Shown: positions 1 through 9,905 of the stretch, piece by piece | Layout of the letters: every line of letters starts with the position of its first letter | Numbering within the stretch: position 1 is the stretch's first letter | Assembly: GCF_943734655.1 (NCBI RefSeq) | Contig: NC_071354.1 | Coordinates: 12,370,001 to 12,434,000 of the forward strand | DNA length: 64,000 nt | Origin: Sabethes cyaneus | Lineage: Eukaryota > Arthropoda > Insecta > Diptera > Culicidae | Reading direction: 5' to 3' | Made by a program: the position numbers and the translations under genes | The notes under the pieces: model-generated | The model's database searches: none | What the model was told of the DNA's origin: nothing | What the model saw: the letters and a program-made list of their open reading frames with translations, nothing else

Positions 1-217
1 GTTATCTATAACAATAACCGAAACGCTGGTGAAATTCAGAAACTATTCTTGCACAAAACTTTTTAATAAATGTGGCTATATCTCGGGTAACAACTTTGAT
101 CCTAATACTGGTCTTGCCCAACCTCTATTCGCTTTTGGTTTTGAAGAGAAAAAATAAATAATTCAATTGTCTGTTTTTGTTAAAAACTGATTTTCTATTG
201 AAAAATATTTCGAAATC

Positions 218-1447
218 TTAAATATGATCAACATCCGCAACATCCCCAACTTCATTCCGTACTCTCATGCTCAAGGTAGACTCTTGAGGTGCTATGGAAG
301 TTTGCATTCCATTCAGCATATCGCAGCACATATCCAATTTTTCCTTCAAACCTTGGGCCAACAGTTTCACTTCAAAGGCAAAATTCATCAGCTGATCTGT
401 TTTTTCGCAAAGTATCTTCACACTGGAGGAGAGATTGTCAACAATATTTTGGGCAACTACCAAACCCTCGCGTCTACATTCTGCGCGGCTACCTTCAGAA
501 ATTGGAAGGGACCAAAACATACCTCTCATTTCCGTTGGTGGCATTTGCGTCATCATTGAACTCTGCAGGTGAGCTGGAGATGCATGAATCCAGTTAGCCC
601 ACTGAATCCACCCGGAGTCATGACTTCGTAAATGTGAGTTTTTTTCTTTGAGATCTTGAACCAGCTCTTCGAGATTTACGTTACTTGGTGCACCGGCTCT
701 GTCCTTTTCATTTGGTTGAAGAAGACATTTATTTACCTCCTCCCAAATCGCCACTGAGCTGACCGATTGCGAATAAGCGAATGCAAACACATTAATTATT
801 TTATCACGCCAGTTGAGCATTATGTTTCCTTCTCCCAATTGGTCTAATTTGATCAGGGTCTTTCTTTTTTCATTTCGGAGATAAACAAATTTGTCAATGT
901 CACGAATATCAGGCTCTTCTTTTCTGCACCAAGCAACTTTAATCCCATCAGCTTCACTGACATCTATTTCTCTGCACAGATGCGGTTCAATGAATGCCCA
1001 AATACAGTTCAGCACCTCAGGAATAGTATCGCCGAAAACTTTTTCAGGCACGTTCGTTTTTTTATTGATACATACACCTTTTTTTTGTCTCGTGTACTGC
1101 TTCACAAAAAAATTGGCGAGAAAGAAAAACTTCTTTTTATAAGCTGTTTCCATATTCAACTCAGGCTCTGGATTGTCCTGCTCGGAATCATCGTGGTAAT
1201 CATCTCTAAACGTATCCGCAACGTTATCCTGTAATGAACCTTCCGAATTGCTCTGCTGTTCATTGATGGAGTGATTTTCCATACTTGGATCGTGGTCAGC
1301 AAATTCTGGCGAGAAATCTGTTAGATACTCCACAGTTTCATCATAAGAATCGTTCCTTTGGCACATCGCTATTTAATGCATAAAAATCAATTAGTTTAAC
1401 TTAAAATTACACCAAATATTTGTTAGTTTACCTTCGATTTCGTTCAT
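218..1447 (-). CDS. Unrecognised two-exon protein gene (388 aa)
   Basis: Product and function are not recognised. Exon 1 is 16 nt (1447-1432, five codons MNEIE plus one base). The intron is 1431-1369 (63 bp, GTAAAC donor, TAG acceptor), and exon 2 runs 1368-218. The join keeps frame and adds six residues ahead of the exon-2 methionine at 1366; that in-frame junction and the typical dipteran intron size are the reasons for this start. The 388-aa product has a very acidic N-terminal ~75 residues, a basic stretch at about 82-108 (AYKKKFFF...TRQKKG), a central part rich in charged residues and tryptophan, and a helical C-terminus with spaced leucines (about 310-360) that could form a coiled coil. 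There is no signal peptide or membrane segment. An ATTAAA-type polyA signal on this strand lies at 67-62. It could be a host orphan gene or a protein from an unrecognised DNA transposon. That it is a real coding sequence is fairly secure; its role is unknown. Confidence 0.6.
1369..1431 (-). other. 63-bp intron of the 218-1447 gene
   Basis: On the minus strand the boundaries read GAAG|GTAAAC and AAATAG|CGATG. Removing these 63 bp joins ATG AAC GAA ATC GAA G to CG ATG TGC, giving an alanine codon at the junction and keeping frame with the long exon. This is seen in the sequence; actual splicing is inferred. Confidence 0.55.
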
Positions 1448-1693
1448 ACACTTGAGAAGCAATTAATTTGAACTCGCACAGTTAAAGTGGTTTAAGGTTT
1501 TCGCCAGCTGACAGTTGTTTGTTTTGAACGTTTAGCTCAATGCAAGGGTTGCCAAAAACTGTTAATAATTTATCAATTTTGTTTGAATGTTCCGATAATG
1601 AGACAAAATCGAACCGGCAACCGTGAAAGAGCCTTTCATTTGTCTGTTCCGATTTACATCGCGGTGGATAACTTTCAGTGAAAGGCACAATAC

Positions 1694-1777
1694 AATTCTG
1701 GCTTTAGTTTTCCAAAGGTCGCATAACCAACACGTTTGCATGCATTATGCGACCTTCTGAAAACTAAAGCCAGAATT
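1694..1777. repeat. Short palindromic repeat (33-bp arms)
   Basis: Arms 1694-1726 and 1745-1777 are near-perfect reverse complements (AATTCTGGCTTTAGTTTT at the outer end) around an 18-bp loop. A diverged relative with the same outer motifs lies at 34764-34838, so this is a dispersed repeat rather than a local hairpin. It is probably a small MITE; no target duplication could be settled. Confidence 0.6.
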
Positions 1778-1933
1778 ATCGGTAACAGGTAGCCAAAATT
1801 GGTTGATTTTTTTACCCAAACTTTGAGTACACCATTAAAATTTTGAGTAACTTCAACCAAGTTTTAGCTAAATCTGACCCTGTAACTTGGTAGACTCATT
1901 TAAGAGTGTAGGCATTTATGTGCATTCCACAGA

Positions 1934-2343
1934 GATATTTTTTTTTGAAACGATGATTCTACAATTGATGAAGGGACGGTAAGGGAAAGTAATGAAGAAA
2001 GATTTTTATGGAATGAAGGGGAAAGAGTGGAAAGGAAGGGGGGGGGGGGGGTAATTGGTAGCTATGCTTAACAAGTTATCATTGTGACTCCTATCTTTTG
2101 TCCAATGCTGGAAGGTGCATGGGTCGAACCAAGCTATAATCAGAGATTAGAACCGGATTTGAACCCACAACACCTGCCAGGGCGTGTGGCTCGCGACAAC
2201 TTGTTAAGCATAGCTACCTATTACCCCCCCCCCCTCCCTTCGTTTCCACTCTTTCCCCTTCATTCCATAAAAATCCTTCTTCATTACTTTCCCTTACCGT
2301 CCCTTCATCAATTGTAGAATCATCGTTTCAAAAAAAAATATTA
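1934..2343. mobile_element. Foldback-type MITE with ~130-bp inverted arms
   Basis: The left arm (about 1934-2075) and right arm (about 2204-2343) are reverse complements over well over 100 bp, including a run of nine T/A at the outer end and a homopolymer G/C run near the inner end. About 130 bp of unrelated DNA lies between them. No coding capacity is visible. Flanks are AT-rich, so the target duplication is ambiguous. Confidence 0.75.
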
Positions 2344-2398
2344 ATATATACCTGACCGCATTTCAAGGTCATGACTAAAATCACGAGTTTGGCCATTC

Positions 2399-2567
2399 CA
2401 GAGATGCCAGAAGTGAAGACATGTCTTCATTTTGAAGACATTTTTGTTTCAAAAAAGTGAAATGTCTTCACCATGCAGTTTAAATGGGCGGAAAGCCGAA
2501 GGAAGACAAATGAAGACAGTTTTCCTTGATTCGTGAAGACTTTTCAAAAAATCACCTGGCATCCCTG
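2399..2567. mobile_element. hAT-like MITE
   Basis: The ends CAGAGATGCCAG (2399-2410) and CTGGCATCCCTG (2556-2567) are inverted repeats of the CAG...CTG kind usual for hAT elements. The eight flanking bases are GGCCATTC on the left and GTGCATTC on the right, six of eight identical, as expected for an aged 8-bp hAT target duplication. The body repeats a GAAGACA/TGTCTTC motif several times as subterminal repeats. It is about 169 bp and non-coding. Confidence 0.6.
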
Positions 2568-2568
2568 G

Positions 2569-3270
2569 TGCATTCAATTCTAATATATCGTCGATAAAAA
2601 ACGACGATAATTAATGATTGTGATATATTAATTTTTTTACTATATTTCATTATTTTCGTTTCTTTTGAATGAATTTTCCAAAGTGCTTTGGCAAAAATAC
2701 CCTGTTTTTCAATTTTACTGTAAGTTTTTTGTTTCAATCGAAACAAATACGCTGTCGTCAGCAATAAGATATGTCTGTCTACAAACTTTAAACTGCTTCA
2801 AAAAGATTCGAAGCTGAATCCGATCAAAAGCTATGGCCCACTCAGTCTATTACGGAGCTTTGTGCTTCATCTCTAGACAATGCTCTATCCGTTGTACATG
2901 TATTTATATTTTAAAACAATTTTGTTTTAAATATTAATTCAAAATGTGCAAAAGAATTAAATGTATAAATCTTACCATTTCCTAAAAAATAATTAAATTT
3001 CTCCAATTATTTCCCGTAACTAACATATATCCCACTGTGCTACCAACTGCACTGCGCACGGGCGCTGGCAGCTGTCAAACTACCGACCCGGGCGCATTTC
3101 AGGCAGGTTTTTGCACAAATCACGAGCAAGAAGGAAACTCATCGCAAAGCTCAAGCAAGCTGCTTTTGCTGTGCTGTGCTGAGTGTTCGAGACAAGTTGC
3201 ATCTGGAACTAGCAAAAATACATTCAATAGCCAACAGTATGGCTGCTATTGAAAAGCAAAATTAACTGCT
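2569..3270. other. No feature recognised
   Basis: AT-rich sequence without a convincing reading frame, repeat or promoter. GC content rises from about 3030 towards the leader-like exon that follows. Confidence 0.4.
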
Positions 3271-3279
3271 AAATCTTAC

Positions 3280-3671
3280 GAAATGTGGACAGAAATAAGT
3301 GGTGTAATTTTAAGCAATCGTTCTTTCGAAGGAAGCATTGGAAGTTTCGTGCTCGGGTGAATCGGCAGTTCGGTTTTGAGCGTGAACTAAGAGGAAAAAT
3401 CGATTTCCATCATCGTCTTCGTTCGACGTAAAAGTGAGAGTTTTCTGCATCCGTAGCTGTCAGCAGCGAGGTTTTTGGAAAACAAAATTGTCACTAATGT
3501 GCTTGTTGAATTTAGGTATCGCTAGTGCAGCGAACAAAAATCAACGGATAATCTAATCATCGTGCTGGTGATTGCTGTAAATTTTGTCATCGTCATCCGG
3601 ACCTGTCTGAAGATTGCTGCGGCCAAACTTTGCTACCCTACCTGGTAGACACTCTACGTTCAGTACTCGAG
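3280..3671 (+). other. Candidate non-coding first exon ending in a strong splice donor
   Basis: The stretch has mosquito 5' UTR character: mixed composition, short frames only, no repeat match within the window. It ends CTCGAG|GTAAGT, a near-consensus donor with GT at 3672-3673. The 5' boundary is a guess; no TATA box was found. The direction fits a plus-strand gene further right, of which the MAST gene is the only one seen, but the distance (about 32 kb) makes this inference. Confidence 0.35.
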
Positions 3672-4757
3672 GTAAGTGCACCGGAAACGTGCAATTAGAA
3701 TGCACTTCTGCTTTTTACAACACATATAGATGTAGGTAATGTATTGTGGCTGGCTGGGCTCAAAACCCTTCCGCAGCTAAGGCCACTAGACAGGCAAACG
3801 CTAGTAGGATGTTTCATTCGACAGGCAGTCTAATACGCTGTCTATTTTTTATCTCCCTGAAGGTCCCTATCTGCTGTGCGATTGTGTGGCTCTGATCTCT
3901 TTTTCCTTCGCACGACGAGACTGTGTTTTCTGCACAGCGAGTGCAAAGAATTTCTTGGCCGGTAAAAAAAATGCGGCCTGTTCTGACCTAAAATTATCAA
4001 TACAAACAGCTTTTTTGTGATTTTACCAACAATCGTTCTGGGTAACAAACCTAGAAAAATTACCAATAAGGAACGGAATTTATTTATGTGATTTAAATCA
4101 GTCCTGTAAGTTGCAGATACTCTGGAAATGAAGGATTGTAATATTTTAGAATACTCTAATTTTAATAGCATTTAGTTTCGAAATAGTAACATGTATCGAA
4201 TTACTAGTTGCAAGGTCACCGTTTGATCCGTACAGCATTAGGTTTTGTTCACAGAAGCTATTTAAATTGTAGATAGAATATTATTCGATTTCAACGCAAT
4301 ACATACTAGTACAAACGTTTTTGTCTTAAGAGAACCCACTGTTCCGACCACTGACTCATTCATGATTTGCTTTCGTGTTTATGCTGGCTGCAAACGAATG
4401 CCTCGGTAGACAGCGTAGCGTATATGTACGATGTGTACATGCGATGCGATGAAAATGTCAGTATAGAAAACATCGAATCGGACCAACACACACGCACCGA
4501 TAGTAGACTCGAACCAGCACAGCACGGGCTGTTTCGAATCGGACGACCAGTTTTTCGACTTGTTTGTTCCGTGCGAGACCCCAAGTCAGTAGTCAGTACA
4601 GTGATTTGAGCGGCGCCCCACAGTGTTGTGTGTTTTCTAAAAAACTGTGCAAAATTTACTGTCCCGTGAATCGCGGATTAAAATTATAACATTGCCTAAA
4701 GAGCAAACAGACGATGGTTCGATTACTGGCATCCCGCAGGATGAAGAAAAGTCTAAA

Positions 4758-4798
4758 ATGAGCTCACAGGTGCTGTCGTCAAAGGAAAATAGAAATCG
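4758..4798 (+). other. Candidate short exon with ATG and donor
   Basis: ATG at 4758 opens MSSQVLSSKENRNR and the frame meets GTAGGT (GT at 4799-4800) just before an in-frame stop. Codons upstream stay open back to about 4630 without another ATG. Splicing it to the MAST leader acceptors at 36061 or 36301 meets a stop within a few codons, so it does not extend the kinase. It could be an upstream ORF or part of another transcript. Confidence 0.2.
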
Positions 4799-4819
4799 GT
4801 AGGTGTAAGACGGAATTTT

Positions 4820-6790
4820 CCCCTGGCCCATTCTTTCACTATATGTGATGGGTTGTGCTGCCTTCGATTGCATGGCAGTACGAAATCCTGTGCTGGCTGG
4901 CTGGCTAGCTGTCAGTCAACATAACCCACACAAGCGCGTCCGCCCTAGGTCGGCACCGTAAATACACGAATTTTGGGTGGTAGTGGCGCTATGTTTACGT
5001 TCTGCCTGTGCACGGTTTATGTACAAATTAGGGCAAATTCGAACTGTGCCATGTGTAGTGGTGCTTTGATTTGACAGTTCATAACATACCGTAGCTACAA
5101 TACAATAACAAAGCAGCATAATGCAAAATAATAACTATAGCGATGTCAAAATTGATTGGTTGGACTACTTTTATGTGATGGTTTGATTTTCAATTCTGCA
5201 AACGGTTAGTTTTTTGGACATTGTATTCTGTTTACCTATTCGATGTGCATCACTCGTTCGAATTTATTGCGGTAAGTAGCTGCTTGGATTTCGTCGATAG
5301 GTACCTATAGCGCTTGCAAACTCTCAACGCTTAATCAACATTCTTATCGTTCTAAAAATATCTATGCCATCAGAGCGAACCACAGCAATTGCTCTTGTGC
5401 AACATTGTTATGGCCAGCCGGCGATTCCTGCTTTACCGAACGCGAAAGAAAACAAAATCGATCCAAGGAGAAGCGCGATGCGATGCTCAAAAACAAATGA
5501 AGAAAAATCAAGCGCCTTACACCATTGGAGGTCGATTTCTTCACAGATTTCCTGCAGTTGTTTGTGGTTCCACAGCTCGCAATTAAACTAAACCGGCAAC
5601 ATGTGCTCGGCTAAAGCCGAGCATTGAAAACAAACCTTTGGCAGGGTAGATTATTTGAAAATTTTTACCTGTACGGTTTGCAACTTCATACCAGTGGAAA
5701 GGCACCCACCGTATCGCTAGGTGATTTTGTCTTTCGGTGTTCATTTTATTTTGGTTACTGCCAACGCCATCGCGCTAATCAAGTTTTGTTTCTATTAATT
5801 GATTCATTACTCATTACAGGCCAATTCGAGTGCCAGTGTGAGCTAAAGTTGAAACAGCCGGCTACGCCAAGCGAGCGAGCGGTGCGGTGAGCCCCAATTC
5901 AAACAACCGTCGAAAGTGAAGAAGTTGTTGAATCGCTATTGCTGTTGCTATTGTTGTAGCCATCGCAATCAATGATCACTGACAAAAACGAATGTCGAAA
6001 ATGTCAATGGCATACGTACCAATGAGTACGTCAACCACAGAGTATGTTTTCTTTTAGTCCGCTTTGATCTGGAGCAGCAGACACCGTTCGTCATGATAGT
6101 TTTAGGTAATTTTTGGATAGAAGCTAACTAGCCGTAGCAGTAATATGGCTGCGCACTTATTTGAGGATTTGTGTCGTTAATGCGAAACAGAGCAGACAGC
6201 AAAATCCTAATCTAATATTCCTTTATATAATCATTTCAAATGATCGATATGAGAATACATTAGTGGTCACAGTCAGGTGAATTTTCTACTGTAAATCCAT
6301 AAAAATAGAGATCGAATATTTAGAAGAAACATGCGATTGTTCATATTGAATTCGAAGCATTGCGTACTAGTGAGGCGTGATATCCCGCACTTTAAAATTT
6401 ATATGGTGTATTAATTAATTTATAATTGCACTTCTACGCACTGCGGCGTCGTTTGTTGTATTCTTATTACCGGAAAAGCGAAGATGCGTCAAGCATCGCT
6501 TCATTTTTCGCAAGTTACTGCTTCCCGAAACGGTTGGTTACCGTCTTCCAGGCTTCTTTTGAATTGTGCATTTCTCGATATTACGATGAAAATGTGCTAA
6601 TACAAGCGATAAATAAAGTTGAGTTCGCTATCTAACTGTTTAAGAACGATAAATCAATTGAAAAGCATTATACAAAGCTACTTTTAGGCCTGGTGTAGTT
6701 GGCTATGTTGTAGTTTTTGAAAACTCAAAAATTATTTTCCCAAATCTATTTTCATCGACTGTCGCCACTAGCTAATGGTCCAATATTTAT
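4820..6790. other. Intron-like or intergenic DNA, no gene recognised
   Basis: I see only short frames without domain resemblance and one small hairpin near 5600-5625 (GCTCGGCTAAAGCCGAGC). The sequence does not match the repeats elsewhere in the window and is probably single-copy. Confidence 0.4.
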
Positions 6791-6799
6791 CACCTACTT

Positions 6800-7615
6800 A
6801 CTTTACTTCACTTTAGTGACGACGGTCCGCTATCGATCATGCGATGAACGAACTATTATCCTCCAATACTGTCGGTCCTGGGCTACCGTTCTCCAAACCA
6901 CTCGAACCCCAGCTGAACGTACATCATTCTCGACAGCGCCCATCCTTCGGGAGCGCGATTTATCCCGCGAAGTCTATGACCGCTTTCTGGTTTTCGGCTA
7001 AAAATAATTTTTGACTTCTGTAGAGCGCCAGTTTTGTGCAAATTTGCAAACTACGGGACTTCAGCCAGCATTATCTGCCACAGCTCATTTCGTTTGACTC
7101 AATCGTACGCCGCCTTAAAGTCCACAAGCAGTCTACATGTTTTACTCCCGGAACTTGTCTACTAACTGACGCAGGGTAAACATATGTGATCCGTCGTGGA
7201 GCGAATCACGAAAACCAGCCTTCGCAGACCAAGGACTCCGCTAATGCAAATGTAGTGTAATCAGCAATGTAATGCCTCGCTGATTTTAACAGTCGAGTTG
7301 ATGTCCTTTTTGAAAAATAGGGCAAATGAGGTCATCCAACCAATCCTCCCGCATTCTTCCTCCCAGATTCTGGTAATGATCCGGTGGATTGCTTAGTACA
7401 GCCGCTCGCTCCCCGCTTTTAAAAGTTTAGCCTGTGTTGGTAGTTCCACAACATGGCCATCGTTCACAATTCCTATCCTTTTCATGCTGATCTTCGTGTT
7501 TACCTCTCCACTCAACAGCGTTTGGAAGTGCTGCTTCCATCTGGCTGCAACCGCCGTTTTGTCAGTAAACAGGTTGCCAAGAATATCATCGCACGTCCAC
7601 CAGTCTACTAACCCT
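6800..7615 (-). pseudogene. Degraded RTE-like LINE fragment
   Basis: The minus strand matches, in pieces, the RTE-like copy at 8180-12500. There is a C-terminal stretch near 6900-7000, then reverse-transcriptase palm/finger sequence (7070-7230), then the linker before the RT (7400-7600). Large internal segments are missing, and stops and frameshifts are frequent. It is a separate, older copy, since it duplicates regions present in the next one. It cannot encode anything. Confidence 0.75.
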
Positions 7616-7699
7616 AGGTTTTTCCTATTTATTTTAACGATGTCAACATAACGCTCAAAGGTCCTCGGCTTCGCACTCCAATAATCTCCGAATACCGGC

Positions 7700-8130
7700 T
7701 ATTAAGCATAGACGTATAGCCATACTGTAGATCGCATTAAAGATCTCGGGGTGCTACTTGATTCCAAATTGACCTACAAACAACACCTTTCTTTCATCGA
7801 CTCCGCTTGCAGGAATTTGGGATTCATCATGCGATTTGCCAAACACCTCAATGATATCAATGACTGCTTGAAATCGCTCTACTGTGCGTTAGTTGGTTCC
7901 AATCTCGAATGCTACGCACCCATATGGAGCCCGTATTATCAAAACGCTGTCCCCGAATCGAGACGGTGAAGGGCATTTTCATTCGCTTTGCGCTCCGACG
8001 GTTACCATGGAACGACCCGATCCGACTGCAAAGCTACGAACAGCGTTGCAGACTAATCAATCTGAACTCTCTGCAAACACTTCGGGACGTAATCAAAGCT
8101 GTCTTTATATCAGACGTTTTAACCTGAGAG
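7700..8130 (+). pseudogene. Jockey/CR1-type LINE, 3' coding end
   Basis: The plus strand encodes the region after the RT palm of a Jockey/CR1-like LINE: KDLGVLLDSKLTYK, then CLKSLYCALV, WSPYYQNAV, and in the next frame FIRFALRRLPWNDP and CRLINLNSLQ. The same ordered motifs occur in the better copy at 13843-15099 on the other strand. A frameshift near 7960 splits it and the N-terminal RT is absent. It lies between two RTE copies of opposite orientation. Confidence 0.75.
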
Positions 8131-9045
8131 AGATTCGCGAAGTGGAAAAAATCTAACGTCAAATGCAGCCAGTACGATCTGTCAAATGCAGCCAGTCATT
8201 ATCGTTGGTCAAAAATGGAAAAGTATTGATAACTCTGATAAGTTTGCTGCTGGTGTTTTTTGTGAAAAACACACATTTGGAACTCCACGAACACCAGCTA
8301 AACGTGCATCGTCTTCGACAGCACCCACCCACCGGGTTCGGGATCTGCCTCGGAGTCTACGGCCTCTTCCTGGTTCTCTGGTGAAAATAGTTTTAGCTAC
8401 TCTTTCATCGGGCATTCTGACCACGTGTCCAGCCCACCGCAGCCTGCCACATTGCACTACCTTCACTATATCAGCATATTTGTATAGAGTAAGGCGGGGC
8501 ATAAGTGCGATGTTTGAAGTTGTCATCAATTTTCGCGAGATATAAAGAAGGACAACAACCAAATATATTTTATAGTGATGCAGCTACTCAATGTCTTTAC
8601 ATTCAACTATAAATCATCTGGAATAATAGTGTTATTGAAAATAAATTCTTCATTCTTCTGATCAAGTGCCGATTCGCACTTTTACCCCACTAGCGGGGCA
8701 AAAGTTCGATTAGCGCGGGGCCAAAGCTGCGAAGCTCGAATCCATGAAATCAACACAACAGTAGCTTACAAAACCATATTATCTTCAATCTGCGGTATGT
8801 TTCGGTAAGGAATATTCTCAATTTACACCTTTCCTATTTTGCGCTGGTGTATTGCAGCCTCCGTCAGATCGAAACTTTCCCAAACGTTTGTTTTTTGTTT
8901 CATTAGCGGAAAACATTTTTTTCCTTCGACCAACATCTGTAGAGCACACAGTTTTCTGCAGATCTACCATTTCTAGTATCTGTAATATAGTGCCAAAAGC
9001 TGTATTTAATTAGCTATACATTTTTGCCTTGTTCATGAATCGCAA

Positions 9046-9400
9046 TTTTGCCCCGCTAGGCGCTTAACAGGGTTTGATTTAATTATGGAAAAACGAAATA
9101 TATTTTGTAAACTCTTTTCACCGGATTTTCAAAACAGATATGCGAGTGATGTAAAACACTGCTACAAATTTTCAACAAGTAAAATCAACCTGTTGATATC
9201 GTATTACCCGTATAACGAAAAATTACATCAAAACCGCCCTAAAATAAGATTTGCACATAACTCAGCAACCATAACTTTCGTAAGCAACCAAAGTTTACGT
9301 TAGATTCAAGCTGTCAAAGTAGTCACCCATCCCTGCCAATGTAGTCAATTTACTCGGAATCTGCACCGATAAATCATTAAATCGCAGTTTTACCTTCAGC
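9046..9400 (+). repeat. Internal direct repeat, copy 1
   Basis: This block, starting at a GCCCCGCTAGGCG motif, recurs at 9565-9905 with substitutions and a few indels, inside the TA-flanked element. The short frames opening ME(K)-R/Q-NIFCK in both copies are parallel only because the DNA is duplicated; they resemble no known protein. Confidence 0.8.
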
Positions 9401-9564
9401 GCACTTTTACCCTCCTCGCCCTGACTTTCGCTGACAGACGAACAGCGTCGCGCGCAGTACCATACAAGTCGCATGGACTTGCATAGTGTCGTCGTCCCGT
9501 CAGTAAAATGAGTTAGATTCTCAATCCATGAATCGAACTTTTACCCCGTCAGTAAATCGAACTT

Positions 9565-9905
9565 TTGCCCCGCTAGGCGTTTGACGGGGTTAGATTAAAT
9601 TATGGAAAAGCAAAATATATTTTGTAAATTCTTCTCACCGCAATTTCAAGAGAGATATCTGAGTGATGTAAAACGCTGCTACAATTTGTCAACAAGTAAT
9701 ATCTTCCTGTTGATATCGTATTTGCCGTACAACAAAATATTACATCAAAACCGTTCTAAAATAACATTTACCCATAACTCAGCAACTATGCTTCGTAAAC
9801 AACAAATGTTTACGATAGATTTAAGCTGTCAAAGTACTCACTCATCCATGCCAATGTAGTCAATTTACTCGGAATCCGCACTGATAAATCATTGAATCGC
9901 ACTTT
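9565..9905 (+). repeat. Internal direct repeat, copy 2
   Basis: Partner of the 9046-9400 block, in the same orientation and adjoining the right terminal repeat. Divergence between the two copies indicates an old duplication within the element. Confidence 0.8.

Noticed and set aside
4758..4798. N-terminal coding exon of the MAST protein
   Set aside because: Joining it to either leader acceptor (36061 or 36301) reaches a stop after a few codons, and the MAST frame itself is closed at 36345.
9085..9303. 72-codon frame and its parallel at 9602-9859 as a conserved small protein
   Set aside because: They are similar only because they lie in a duplicated non-coding block of a MITE; neighbouring frames are equally conserved and no domain is visible.
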